Position numbers and translations under genes: made by a program. From Saturnia japonica (Eukaryota; Arthropoda; Insecta; Lepidoptera; Saturniidae): a stretch of 64,000 nucleotides of DNA. The stretch covers positions 16,554,001-16,618,000 of the forward strand of contig CM065309.1 in NCBI GenBank assembly GCA_033032175.1. Direction: 5' to 3'. The notes beneath the pieces are model-generated. The model did no database searches and was not told the DNA's origin. It saw only the letters and a program-made list of their open reading frames with translations. Below are positions 52,101 to 62,350 of this stretch, piece by piece; within the stretch, counting starts at the first letter, position 1, and each line of letters starts with the position of its first letter.

Positions 52101-55100
52101 TAGCGACATGAACGACAGCCGCACCATAATATGGTTTCAATACCATGTTTTTCATAAGCGGAAACTCAAGTCTTATTTTTGGATTCAAACCAACGTCGAT
52201 AGGCGCGGTATCAGAACACGACACTGCTGCGCCATTATCGCATAATGCTGCTTCGTTAGTTTGTTGGAAAAGACCCGATATTATTCAACACTGGCCAGAT
52301 AGAAAAGTTAAGGGTTCAAAAAAATCAGCTGTAAATTAATAATTAAAAATGGCATTGGGAGTTTTTGGCGGGATCTTGAAGTAACTAAAGTGGATTATAA
52401 ATAAAAATAAACTGGAAGCATACATTTTGAGGTGCCACACAAAAAATCCTAGAAAGTTCTAGCAAGAGTGCCACCATCTTGTTAGGATACTCAAATAGTC
52501 ATCAGACAGGACACTATATTCACTTGATATGGTAGTAACGGTCTTCAATAAAGAGGACTAGTTGCTATGTTTGGAAGACGAAGAAAAAGAAGAAAAATGG
52601 CATTACGTTATACAATAATGGACTCACGTCAAAACTCAGTGTGGGCAAAACAATATTATCACCGGTGAAATTTCGCATGCTCAAATTTACATTTCCGCCG
52701 AAAGTTGAATTCATACATTTCTCTAAATCTTGTTGTTTGTCTTGGAAGCATTCTTGACCCCCTTCTGCGATGAACACTGAAAGTACAAAAATATTATTAT
52801 TGAGTACAAGGCCACGCCACGGATCACAGATAGTATAGTATTATATAATTATAGTTCATAAACTATGCTGATTACATAGATACTAGCTGTGCCCCACGGT
52901 TTCATCCGTGTTAATTTTATACGACAAATACCACAACGCCAACGCACGTACAAATTATTTTAGTTTTTCATTATCTCATAAACTATGTGTCCAAATATCA
53001 TGCTAAATTTTATTTCATACAATTTGTCTCTATGATGAAGTAAGCATTTATATCCCATGTCTAAAAATAATTTTCATAAATCACTTTTTAATTTTTATCA
53101 ATTGTTTGTCACAAAATAGCTTATTGTGGCTAATGGCCAATATTTTTGTACAACAGTACAAAACAGTACAGTGTACAACAAAACAGTTCGCGAGGGCTTC
53201 GACTTCCGACTTACGTAACAAAAATCAATATTTAAAGCTAGCTAAGAGTTGTAGCCTAATGTTATATAGCCTATACTGTTTCTCGTGAGTCATATAAAAA
53301 ATAATTTTTCGAATCCGACTGGTGTATCCAGAGATTAGTGTTTAAACAAACAAATAAACAAAGAACTCTTCCTTTTTATTATAATAATAAGTATAGATTC
53401 GTGTGTGTAATCAACTCATTATCATAAAAGCAAATAAAGCTGTATTATCTATTGCCTAATTTGTTAACTAAATTGAAACAGTATGTAATACTGTAATAAT
53501 GTGTGTGTAAAACATATGTAATATGTTATATTTTTGTCGTTATAGGTTTTAGCGGTGTGGCCATAATCTCATCTAATTTTAAGTGATGATGTGGCCCAAG
53601 ATGGTAGCACGTTAAGACTAGTGGAAAACTGGTTCTCAAGAGCAGCTTCCCGAACAAACCTATTGATGCTTGGCTTGGCTGATCGATTAGTTACAGCACC
53701 GATTAATTGTATGAACCATTCGTTAATAAACAATCTGGTGAGATTAAAAACTGTCGGTAGATTGTGAACGAAACACTAAAATCTGCAATGTAATGGAAAC
53801 ATTTTTTAGGTCTACAAAGTATAAACTAACTAGATAATATTTAACGTCACAATCTACCGACCGTAAGATAATCCAGCAACATGTTTATTAAAATGTAAAC
53901 TAGAAAACAATTTGAATCACTAATCACCTTAATAAGCAATAATCCAGTAGTAGTGTTTTATAAGAGTTTAGGATTCATTATACTTACAGACATAAAAAAA
54001 TCAAGTCAGGTAGGTATTCCATAACATCACATAGCGATGCGAGGAAAGCCGTTAGTAGAGGCTATTATAAAATAAACTCACAAGCTATCCTGTCTCCTTC
54101 CTCATGGCAAATAAATTCAGCGAGCTGTTCAGTCACATTGGTGACTGTCTTCAGCTTTTCCCGTTCATCCGCAGTGAAGCAAGGTTTGGCTGTTTCTAAG
54201 AGATTATTGAAACATACCCTGAAGCTTGGCTTTTTGTCACAGTACCTGTTGAAAATATAATTTTATAACTTAAAATATCTTGGAATAATATCATCGGGGC
54301 CGTAGACTAAATCTGAAATAAAATCAAAGACGTATGTCGTCGTGAGCGCGCCAAGCAAAAACGACTGTATAGATTCTGATAACTATCTAAAAAAGACACA
54401 CGATATCTTCATAAACAATAACCGTGTAGCAGTTAACGGGAGCTAGTATAGCTAGTAAAATATATAATTCATACGTACAACAATTATTGTGTCTGTCTTG
54501 ATAGCGACCAACTTACACTAAGTGTAATTACTTACCGCTATAGTGACACGTCAACATTCAAGTTATAGAATATGGATATATATTATGTAGATACGAAAAA
54601 CTATCCATTGATAGGTTATTGAACAAAAAGTAAAGACAAAAGATTATATTTGTCTATCTTTAGTAACTGAAACAACGGATTGATATATTATTGAAAACGG
54701 CCGTTAGAGGAGTATCGCAATCCCAGATCAGCCAGTGTATATCCAGTACTCAAGCGGGTACTGGGACTTGCGGCTGGGTCGCAATCACCATGCACGAAGT
54801 GATAAACCCTGCACGGTGACTCTCTTTTGTATTGTCGCGTTGCGGGATCAGCCAGTTTATATCCAACTACCAAAACATTAGCAGGCTAGCATGATAGCGA
54901 CGACCGGTAATGGATTACCATTCAGCCGAAATTTAACACTGCTACTATAAAAAATACCCTTTGTGTTAGTAAAAATTTTAATAACCATTTTTCGCCTTCC
55001 ACAGTTTTGATTAGATCATAACAAAGTAGGCATTATAACGATATCCCACAATGCAGATCCATTGCATAATAAACGAATTATCTACAAATTTGTCGACCAC

Positions 55101-56504
55101 ACACGACAAAATCTCTTCGGCTGTGTGCTTTCTCATCACAGAGCTCAGTGAATCTGTAAAAGTCCTTCAGGCTAACAACGAAAGACAATTCGAAACGAGC
55201 TAAATTATTAAAAAAGGAAACAAAAACCCGACTGCAACAAAACCACTGGACAATTTTTTTTTTTTTGCTTTTAAGGATTAATATGTTATGCTTAATAATA
55301 ATGCTCACAAAATGCCTGATTGTATCTTAACTATAAGAGATAGGCATATGATATGTCGGGCTATTTTTTAGATGTATTAATGGCCAATATTTTTGTAGAA
55401 CATTGTATTTACGTATCATTACGCCTGCGCATGCGAATAAAGCAATTCCGGAGCGCTTTGTCTTCCGACTTACTATAACACTATACTCTAACAAACAATT
55501 CTAGCTGAGAGGTGTACCTTAATTCTAGCCTATACTATTTCTTATGAATCTGGCTATCATATAAAAATATAATTTTTCGAATCCGATTGGTAGTTCTAGA
55601 GATTAGCGTGTTTTAACAAACAAGTAAACTCTTCTGCTTTATTATATTATAAAACTATGTCTATAGACTACTTGGCCTCGCAGACATTGTTCTGTCCTTT
55701 CCAGTAGCCATAGTTCGACCATATCGCCATCTCTATCTCGTTTTGAGATAGCATAAATACCTTCTCCTTGCTAACCAACCAACTTTCACGGTAACCGGTC
55801 AAACGGTGTTGAAGTTTATAAACCTCATAAAGATACACCGTTCAATATCGTAAAAGCCAGAGATCAGTTTAAGGCAAATTCACCACTTTAAATTACAAAA
55901 TATTGCATTTTGAGAACATTACCTAAAAGAGTCGATTATTGTAATAATGGCTGTTATTGTGAACATTTATAAATAATTTCATTAAATTCGGCATAGCAAA
56001 TGTCTCTATCTCTTATAGTTATAGAGTTCCCTTCACACATCACTGACCCATTTAAATATTACACATGTATATATAATATAACCATTGATTAATTAAGTCA
56101 AAATACAGAACACAGAGTGCCTTTGTTACTTGTGACAAGGTTATGTTCCGCGCGCATTCGTTACTAAACACATTGTTTGAATTGTTCGTTCAAATATGTG
56201 GGTAAATTATAATTCAATACTTGTCACTTTTCATTTCAAATACCTAGAAAATATGTCCAAACACGATTACAACCAATGTTTTATGGGTCCAATACCGAGC
56301 ATAGGACCCATTTATTACAAATAACAACATCATGTTTCACTTGTTTATTTCCACTAGGAAATTACGATATAGAAATCTTTCATCGGCCTACTTTTTAAAA
56401 ACTTCATCGATACTTCCAGTTGGCTTGGCTTCTTCGATCTCTTTCTGCAGCTTCTCCGGGTCTACTAGGCTCAGCAAACATTGTGACAAATCAGTAAATG
56501 CGGT
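46029..56504 (-). CDS. gene 3: DUF1397 paralogue with GPI-anchor-like tail, 5' part missing
   Basis: CDS join on the reverse strand: 56504-56392, 54245-54082, 52776-52628, 50858-50718, 46127-46029 (exons 3 to 7). Exon phases match genes 1 and 2 and the frame is open to a TAA at 46031-46029. Exons 1-2 were not found to the right edge. Both cysteine modules keep the family spacing exactly. The exon 4 sequon is kept in place as Asn-Val-Thr; exon 5 is nine codons longer and adds three sequons. Instead of ending after the last cysteine, the protein continues through AFQ into 32 further residues ending ALTASVIAMGLAVALYV, a hydrophobic tail preceded by small residues. Inferred: a cell-surface GPI-anchored relative of the soluble proteins. 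Not identified by name. Confidence 0.83.
46332..46600 (-). mobile_element. LINE reverse transcriptase C-terminal remnant
   Basis: Reverse-strand frame with TVKLWNCLSASAFPPLYNMV, then FFKHNVRRHL, the C-terminal signature of CR1/jockey-type reverse transcriptases. Different copy and family from 31080-31665. 5' truncated. Confidence 0.6.
47130..47375 (+). repeat. dispersed repeat family R2, diverged copy
   Basis: CATTCATCAAAATTGGTTGA, TACGAAATTTCATAAAAATA and GGTTAAACCGTTTTGATTTA AATCC in the order seen in 20131-20440. Confidence 0.45.
47930..49231 (+). mobile_element. mariner-like element of the DD41D type, one frameshift from intact
   Basis: Perfect terminal inverted repeats of about 31 bp: CAAGGTGTCCAGAAAGGGTA, then TCGGGTATTTG, at 47930, with the exact complement ending at 49231. 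TA on both sides (47928-47929 and 49232-49233). Length 1302 bp. The perfect ends point to a fairly recent insertion. It lies in gene 3 intron 6, antisense to the gene. Confidence 0.92.
48046..49124 (+). pseudogene. DD41D mariner transposase with a single frameshift
   Basis: Starts at ATG 48046 (MEQYSGTHRAFCVRAYYRNG) with a helix-turn-helix region and the linker motif SGRPRSVRD. The frame runs to about 48394, where one base is missing in AAGCC-TATAAAATTCAA, and continues in the next frame to TAA at 49124. The catalytic residues are present: FSDEANF (Asp at 48507), QQDGATCHT, and SPDLSPLDYFAWG, with 41 residues between the second and third Asp. That spacing marks the rosa/Bmmar6-like DD41D group. 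No other stop inside. Confidence 0.85.
50718..50858 (-). CDS. gene 3 exon 6 (second cysteine module)
   Basis: Acceptor CTGTGTTACAG, donor GTAAGT. Encodes EEQCKKLSELQTCVV through STPCKAFQ with C-x8-C-x7-C-x21-C, three codons longer than in genes 1 and 2 because it runs past the last cysteine towards the anchor exon. Confidence 0.87.
50940..51180. other. GC-rich block in gene 3 intron 5
   Basis: GCGGCGTTACCTCGCTCTGA, GCGAGAGCGCGGAACGAACG and CCCCCGCGTTCGGCAGCGTT stand out from the AT-rich intron. No open frame or terminal repeats seen; probably an inserted repeat. Confidence 0.35.
51480..51660 (+). repeat. repeat family R4, short copy
   Basis: GCATATTGCGCGCATGGAGG, TAGTTAAAGTTTATATGGAG and AAGGAGTGCAGAAAGGTGAA, then ACATTAAATAAAATA, as in 40145-40260. 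Confidence 0.55.
52012..52275 (-). pseudogene. unrecognised protein-coding fragment in gene 3 intron 5
   Basis: Reverse-strand frame open for about 85 codons to a TAG at 52012, extending upstream of its first ATG. Contains NEAALCDNGAAVSCSDTAPI, GLNPKIRLEFPLMKNMV, KPYYGAAVVHVANDYLA and VPAVALERQSF. It is more GC-rich and protein-like than its surroundings and matches none of the transposons I know. Its right flank (52370-52505) carries a repeat block also found at 1021-1080 and 9705-9910. It may be a captured or inserted gene piece; origin unknown. Confidence 0.4.
52628..52776 (-). CDS. gene 3 exon 5 with a nine-codon insertion and extra sequons
   Basis: Acceptor TACTTTCAG, donor GTGAGT, 149 nt against 122 in genes 1 and 2. 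Encodes FIAEGGQECFQDKQQDLEKC, then MNSTFGGNVNLSMRNFTGDN and IVLPTLSFD. Sequons N-S-T, N-L-S and N-F-T lie within 16 residues. Confidence 0.87.
52880..53395 (+). repeat. dispersed repeat family R1
   Basis: ACTAGCTGTGCCCCACGGTT, CATCCGTGTTAATTTTATAC, GGCTTCGACTTCCGACTTAC and GTTTAAACAAACAAATAAAC; the best-preserved copy in the window. Confidence 0.65.
54082..54245 (-). CDS. gene 3 exon 4 (first cysteine module)
   Basis: Acceptor TTTTCAACAG, donor GTGAGT, 164 nt. Encodes YCDKKPSFRVCFNNLLETAK, then PCFTADEREKL and TNVTEQLAEFIC. The cysteine spacing equals that of genes 1 and 2, and Asn-Val-Thr sits where they have Asn-Ser-Thr. Confidence 0.9.
54705..54880 (-). repeat. second locus of the 108-bp minisatellite, about 1.4 units
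   Basis: CAGATCAGCCAGTGTATATC, GGGTCGCAATCACCATGCAC, AAGTGATAAACCCTGCACGG and TTGTCGCGTTGCGGGATCAG correspond point by point to 16334-16900 but are more GC-rich. The reverse strand reads LADPATRQYKRESPCRVYHF, then VHGDCDPAA, the same 36-residue phase as the first locus. Confidence 0.65.
55325..55650 (+). repeat. repeat family R1, 5'-truncated copy
   Basis: GCGCTTTGTCTTCCGACTTA, TTCTAGCCTATACTATTTCT, AATTTTTCGAATCCGATTGG and AGATTAGCGTGTTTTAACAA match the 3' half of R1. Confidence 0.55.
56392..56504 (-). CDS. gene 3 exon 3 (first exon found)
   Basis: Acceptor TTTTGTTTTAG, donor GTAGGC, 113 nt, same length and phases as gene 1 exon 3. Encodes TAFTDLSQCLLSLVDPEKLQ, then KEIEEAKPTGSIDEVFK. Confidence 0.88.
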
Positions 56505-57150
56505 CTAAAACAAAACAAAAATATTGTTATGTAATACTTTTTGAATACACGAAAATTATATGTGTAACCAACTGTTGCTTCATCTTAACACATCTAGAGC
56601 TGAAACTTGCATGGATTGATAGATGAAGCAACAGGGTCTAATTGAAGTTCAGCTTCCATACAACAAGAATATACTAAGACGTTTTTTTTACTTAACTATG
56701 CATTATTAATATTATTATTGAAAAAAATATACATCAAGTCTTATACTTATGGTCTAAATCAGAGTACATAATATAAATAGTTTTCGTTATTAACAATTGC
56801 ATGAATCATCCCTTTTGTGTAAGTGCTTTACCTGCGTGTTTCTTTGTTATTTTATCTCCTCGTGGTATCTTGTTTATTAAGACCCTTTAAAAGTACATTT
56901 AAAAGTAAATTAATATATTTTAAATTTAGTTTAATATACTTGATTCTGTGCCAAATGCGGGTGGTTGTAAAACAAGCAGATGGACGCGACGCCCTCGGGG
57001 ATAATGTAGTATCTTAGTGGGATGAGCCATCACTAGGCCTATCAAACCATGTTAGTTTCAGATCATCAAAAGTCTTATAATTATGGTCTAAATCAAAGTA
57101 CATACAAATTTTTTGTCAAAAACAAAACAAAAAATTGCGTGAACTTATAC
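56505..57150. other. gene 3 intron 2, proximal part
   Basis: AT-rich. A loose inverted repeat is formed by GTTGCTTCATCTTAACACAT (56574) and GATAGATGAAGCAACAGG (56617), and by ACTTATGGTCTAAATCAGAG (56746) and ATTATGGTCTAAATCAAAG (57078), a direct repeat. No exon found. Confidence 0.4.
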
Positions 57151-58411
57151 ATAGACTGCACTAAATGTATCGGGAATGGAATATTTCCACTGTTCCTGTC
57201 ATATTAAAATCTTTTTAATTGAAAACTCCTTGGTTTTAAAAATCGAATACAATTTATTTATTTAAAAAAAGATTCTCGGTCTTGTCACAAGGTTTTGTCA
57301 AACTTGTTTAGTCGTTGAGAAAATGGAATTGACTCGAGAAAATTCAAGAGCGATGATTTATTATGACTTTCGAAGTGGTTTAACACAAAAACAGTGTGTT
57401 GACCGGATGATTTCTGCATTTGGTGATGAAGCCCCATCCCAAACCACAATTTATCGCTGGTTTGCTGAATTTCAACGTGGACGTGTCAAGCTCAGTGATG
57501 ATCCTCGTCAAGGTCGTCCAAAAACTGCAGTCACACAAGAAAACTTTGATGCTGTGCGTAAGCTGATTGAGGAAGATCGACATGTGACATACCGCGAAAT
57601 TCAGGCAACTTTAGACATTGGCATGAGTCAAATACAAATAATCTTGCATGAACAATTAGGTGTAAAAAAGTTGTTTTCCCGATGGATACCGCATTCGCTA
57701 TGTGAAGAGCAAAAAGCGGCTCGCGTTACTTGATGCGTCAGAACTCTCGAAAGATTATAGATAGATAGATATAAGATCCTAGATATATGCGTACGAACCC
57801 GAAACAAAAAACCAGTCACGAGTTTGAGTGTTCGAAAATGAGTTAAAGCCAACAAAAATGATTCGTTCACGGAGTGTTGCAAAAAATATGGTGGCCACGT
57901 TTGTCTCCAAAACCGGCCATGTTACGACTATTCCTCTTGAGGGACAAAGAACGGTTAATGCAGAATGGTATGCTAGCATTTGTTTGCCATAGGTCGTTTC
58001 TGAACTCCGTAAAGAGAACGGCAACCGCCGCATCATACTCCATCACGACAATGCAAGTTCTCACACCGCGCACAGAACAAAAGAGTTTTTAGAGCAAGAA
58101 AACATAGAATTATTAGACCATCCGCCGTACAGCCCCGACCTAAGCCCTAATGATTTCTATACTTTCCCTAAAATAAAGAATAAATTGCGTGGACAGAGAT
58201 TTTCATCACCTGAAGAAGCTGTGGACGCCTACAAAACGGCCATTTTGGAGACCCAACTTCCGAATGGAATGGTTGCTTCAATGATTGGTTCCATCGTATG
58301 GAAAAATGTGTCAAATTTCGCGGAGAATACTTCGAAAAGCAATAAGTGCATTTTTAAATAGTAATGTTGTGTCACTTCCTTGATTCCCGAAATTTTCAGT
58401 GCCGCCCTCGT
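57151..58411 (+). mobile_element. DD34D mariner, degenerate
   Basis: The transposase begins at ATG 57323 (MELTRENSRAMIYYDFRSGL) and stays open for 136 codons through the helix-turn-helix region to KLFSRWIPHSLCEEQ; then a stop and a scrambled stretch replace the first catalytic Asp region. LHHDNASSHTA (about 58040) and YSPDLSPNDFY (about 58132) survive in another frame. The right inverted repeat GATTCCCGAAATTTTCAGTG (58382), then CCGCCCTCGTA, has only a diverged left partner (GCACTAAATGTATCGGGAAT, 57158). Old, dead copy upstream of gene 3 exon 3. Confidence 0.8.
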
Positions 58412-58725
58412 ATAATATATACGCCTATATCATTCCTCAATAAATAGGGTATAAAATGCAGAAATATTTTTTTATATAGGTAGAATATCACACTCCACAG
58501 ACTCCACATATACACAAACTTACAAAATTCGTACTTTCTTTATAATATTAGTATATACTATAACTTAGGTGTTTATCATATTAATACTTATAGACGCCAA
58601 GGCCTCGAAGGCAGTTTAAAAAAAAATTAATGTACGCGGTGGATGCCGTCTTGGGGCCGCGTCAAGGGTGTCTCGACGTGCCACGCCGCATCGGTCGTGC
58701 TAATATTTTTAATTTTTGTGATAAG

Positions 58726-58751
58726 TTAATAATAATAATAATAATAATAAA
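58726..58751 (+). repeat. (AAT)n microsatellite
   Basis: Eight uninterrupted AAT/ATA triplets. Confidence 0.9.
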
Positions 58752-58902
58752 TGGTTTATTTAATAAATGGTAAATCAGTCTGTTTATAACTAGTAAAATC
58801 TTTCAAAGTGACATAAACATGAATATAAGCGCACTTTGGACCCCTGGTTTTTTTCGATATATACATTTTATAGAAATTTAACTACATCGTTATTTTAAAA
58901 TA

Positions 58903-60501
58903 CACTCATCAAAAAAGTCTAAGCAACATGTACTAATTTAAATTTTAGGATGGTTCTTCACATTATAACGTTGTACTTTATTTTTAAAATAATATGTTTA
59001 GGGTTCTATGATGTAAAAATAACAGCTGTTGTCTTTATAAGTTCTTTTAATAACAGAAATGAACAATATTAGAATATACTGTAGAAACTAAGATACATAA
59101 GAAACTAAACTTTTTTCTTACAAAATGAAATTTCTAAAGAAAATGTATTTATTGTGAAAGAATAGAACAATTTAATACAAAGTATGGGCTCCTCTGCTAT
59201 TCAGAACTTGTCGGCAACGATTATTCATTGAATTAATGAGATTGTTTATGTCATCTTGCGGTATTCGCTCCCAATGGAATTGTAGCAAATCCTTCAGCTG
59301 TTGGGTTGTTGTCGCTCTGTCCAAGTCCTTCAAAACACGTCTCTGGAGCATGTCCCATGCGTTTTCGATGGGGTTGAGATCTGGCGATTGTGCAGGCCAG
59401 GGCAATACCCGGATGTTCTCCGTTGCAAAGTATTCACTGGTTCGCCGAGCTGTATGTGAACGCGCATTGTCATGCATTAACCTAAAATCGGAGCCAAATG
59501 TTTGTGCAAATGGGTAGACATAAGGTCTGAGAATATCCTCAATGTAATTTTCAGCATTCATGTTTCCATTTACAAAAACGAGCTCAGTTCGCCTGTTCTT
59601 CATAATACCCGCCCATAACATAACTGTTGAGCCGCTGTATGGATGAACTTCCTGAACGCACCTGAGCCTTTCAGTATTTCCGGGCCGACGATACACTCGA
59701 ACCCTTCTTGTATCAGGCTTAAACCCGAATCGCGACTCATCGGAAAACATAATTTTATCCCATTGTTCCTGGGTCCATGTTATGCGTTCTCTACACCATT
59801 CATATCGACGAGCGCGATTCCCGTGACGTATCGGTGGGTACCTGATTGGGCGTCGAGCTCGTAGGCCGTACTCATGCAGTCGATTTCGCACAGTTTGAGG
59901 ACTTACATCAACACCACTTGAAATTTGTAGCCTCAAACTTATCTCTCGAGCGGTTAACATCGGCTGGCGTTTTGCAGTCAGTTGTATGTACCGGTCTTGC
60001 CGAGTGGTTGTACTCCTTTTACGGCCTGGATGCTGTTCAGCGGGTTCTCCTGTATTATTGTAGTGCTGCCAAAGACGACAAATAACACTTCTATGAATGC
60101 CAAAATGTCGAGATACCTGAGATTGATTACTTCCCGCTTGCAACATCCCTACAGCTCTTTGCATTTCATCTGCCATCAAATGACGTCTCTTAATGACGTA
60201 AAGAATATCTAACAATTCAATTTTGTCGCTAACTTTATTTAAATGGTTGGTTAAATTATAAAATCAAGACTAAACGTAGCAATTAAAACGCACTTAAATT
60301 CAAACAAATTCGCAGTCATTTGAATTTTATGAAAAAACAAAACATAATCAAATTTTTTTTTTACAACCAGCCTGTATTGTCATAAATAACAAAAAAGTTT
60401 ACTTACCTACGCACTTTGTTTGAGTAAACATTTAGAAATTAATGAATATAATGGAAAAATTTGTAATATCACGCATGTTGCTTAGACTTTTTTGATGTGT
60501 G
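58903..60501 (-). mobile_element. Tc1-like transposon, copy B (coding-intact)
   Basis: Inverted repeats CACTCATCAAAAAAGTCTAA at 58903 and GCTTAGACTTTTTTGATGTG at the right, TA flanks at 58901-58902 and 60502-60503, 1599 bp. Near-identical to copy A. The right terminal bases differ slightly from the left (GATGTGTG against GATGAGTG expected). Confidence 0.92.
59172..60215 (-). CDS. Tc1-like DD34E transposase, intact, 347 aa
   Basis: Cut-and-paste transposase that binds the element's inverted repeats and inserts at TA. The N-terminal paired-like helix-turn-helix (about residues 15-55, SQVSRHFGIHRSVICRLW) is followed by a GRKR linker at 64-67, a second helix-turn-helix (about 85-125), and the DDE domain: Asp159 in FSDESRFG, Asp249 in LMHDNARSHTA, Glu284 in NPIENAW, with 34 residues between the last two. 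Length is usual for Tc1 (about 340). The open start is at 60215; the Met at residue 14 (MADEMQ) could be used instead. No inactivating change seen, so it may be active or recently so. Confidence 0.9.
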   Translation of the reverse strand: MLDILYVIKRRHLMADEMQRAVGMLQAGSNQSQVSRHFGIHRSVICRLWQHYNNTGEPAEQHPGRKRSTTTRQDRYIQLTAKRQPMLTAREISLRLQISSGVDVSPQTVRNRLHEYGLRARRPIRYPPIRHGNRARRYEWCRERITWTQEQWDKIMFSDESRFGFKPDTRRVRVYRRPGNTERLRCVQEVHPYSGSTVMLWAGIMKNRRTELVFVNGNMNAENYIEDILRPYVYPFAQTFGSDFRLMHDNARSHTARRTSEYFATENIRVLPWPAQSPDLNPIENAWDMLQRRVLKDLDRATTTQQLKDLLQFHWERIPQDDINNLINSMNNRCRQVLNSRGAHTLY

Positions 60502-60503
60502 TA

Positions 60504-61049
60504 GTTTCTACATAATAATATGATTATTTTGTGATAATTGACCATACACGATCCCTTTTTTTACTTGGTAATTTTTTAAAAGTTATTTCTGATTAGCCCG
60601 CAAAAAGGAAAACGTGCAATGTAATTTACGTTACTTCTGGAACCAAAATCTAACACCCAATGTAACCCAATCAAAAAAATTTGTTCATACTATCATTTTT
60701 GTGTAGCGTGGTAAATTAAAGTTAATAATAACAGTCATGGTCTTGAAAAAGCGAATGAGGTCGTTGCACGCTTGCAATCCGGTTAAAAGATGCATTCGAT
60801 GCAAGCACGTTGTAAACATATGAATACAGTTGAAGAACCTTCGTCTTAAAAAAGGCAAAATGGACGAACTTTGCATTAAAAGACCGTTCGTGTCGTGCCA
60901 AATACGAGTTTGGGAACGAACCATTAATTATTGGTTCTTTATTTATATATACAAATAAATAAAATTTAAGTGTCTGTTTGTAAAGTCAAAATAACAGTTT
61001 TCTACTAAATGCATATCAAAGTATGTAAGGTACAAATAACAAAAAACCA
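60504..61049. other. no recognised gene
   Basis: AT-rich. A reverse open frame of 79 codons at 60685-60924 (with RRRFFNCIHMFTTCLHRMHL) has no recognisable motif and lies in repeat-flanked DNA; I do not call it a gene. Confidence 0.4.
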
Positions 61050-61475
61050 GTTTTTAAAATTTTTGTCTGTCTGTTTGTTCCGGGTAATCTCCGAAACGGT
61101 TGGACCGATTTTGATGGGACTTTCACTGGCAGATAGCTGATGATATAGGGAGTAACTTAGGCTTCTCTTATTTTAAAAAAGAATTAGGGTTCCGCGCAAA
61201 TAAAAAAAACTAGTCATAGTGAATCAATTAGGGCGTTTGAATGGCTTACGCTGAATAAACCTGAACGCTGGTAAAGCCGAGTAAGAGATATAACGAATTA
61301 GTCTACTACAATGTAAATGCAGATATTAAATTGTCAATCTTCACAATCACCCATAATAAGCATTTTTATCTTTAACACAACCGAGAGAGGAGTTAGCATG
61401 ATTTGCTCGTGTGCCCGATCGGCGGTATTTTGTAGTCCATGCGAGCACAACCGCGGGCATAGGTAGTTGTGTAAA
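61050..61475 (+). repeat. dispersed repeat family R3, best copy
   Basis: GTTTGTTCCGGGTAATCTCC, GAAACGGTTGGACCGATTTT, ATTAGGGTTCCGCGCAAATA, GGCTTACGCTGAATAAAC and, at the end, AACCGCGGGCATAGGTAGTT. These are motifs of RTE-like element UTRs. Reverse copy at 6922-7210. Confidence 0.6.
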
Positions 61476-62210
61476 TAATTGAATAGTGACGGGTTACCGG
61501 ATCGTTAATAATGCAGACGTTACTAAATACATCGATTCGCATCAGCTGCGCAGGAACATTGCAAGTTGAACATTGTGTTCTGAAGAACTATTCAACGTAA
61601 TTCCTTCCTCTTCTTTCCACAAAAGAGCCACACGCGCTGGCACACGGAGCCACGGTTTTACCGTTATCTCCATCACAGTACAAGGTCTACACCGCAAAGC
61701 GAAATCTCGCCGCGCGATTATTCTCGCAGGTTTGTGCGAGATATGGAAATTGTACGAAGCTGCACGCAATTGCGACAATAAAACCCGCGACATCAAACGT
61801 AAAGTGAAAAGATTGTAAGCAGGACGGTATGACAGCGATAACCGCCGATGGATTCGTAATCTTTCGGTGGTCACCGGCCGTCAATTTGCCGAGCTTATTA
61901 TGTACTAAAAGAACAACTACAATAATCTTTAATCTATTACAATAGAAATTACAGTCGAATAATAAAATACCAGCAACCACATGTTATGTTATTTGAGGAA
62001 ATACAATATTATCTGTAAACACAGATACAGAAAATACACGAAATCCTAGCCTAATGGAGCGGGTTATTTGATACTGGGGACTGGCTAATTCACTGACATT
62101 TGAAATATCAACTCTATATGTTTACATCATTAGTTTATTATATTAGCTGTTGTGTTTAAATGAAACATGTTAACAAGCTCATTAATTTTTATTTCATAAT
62201 CTATTTACTA
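61476..62210. other. GC-richer unexplained block 61560-61900
   Basis: Both strands are open for 80 to 110 codons here (for example reverse 61874-61542, MTTERLRIHRRLSLSYRP). Neither frame shows a motif I know, and neither matches the missing exons 1-2 of gene 3. Possibly a host exon or an inserted element; undecided. Confidence 0.35.
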
Positions 62211-62350
62211 TTAACTGAGCAATTCTTGTATAAATGTAATTAATTGGCTTCTCGGAAACGGCGCTAACGATATAGATCTTTTGTATTTAAATTAACAGTT
62301 TATTTTCTAAGTGACGTAAACCTTGCCCAGATATCTTATTATATTAAGTG
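62211..62350 (+). repeat. dispersed repeat family R6
   Basis: TTAACTGAGCAATTCTTGTA, GGCTTCTCGGAAACGGCGCT and CCTTGCCCAGATATCTTATT, followed by ATATTAAGTGAGAAATTC; related to 25895-26030. Confidence 0.5.

Noticed and set aside
52565..52777. Reverse 70-codon frame as an independent small gene
   Set aside because: It is exon 5 of gene 3 read past its GTGAGT donor into intron.
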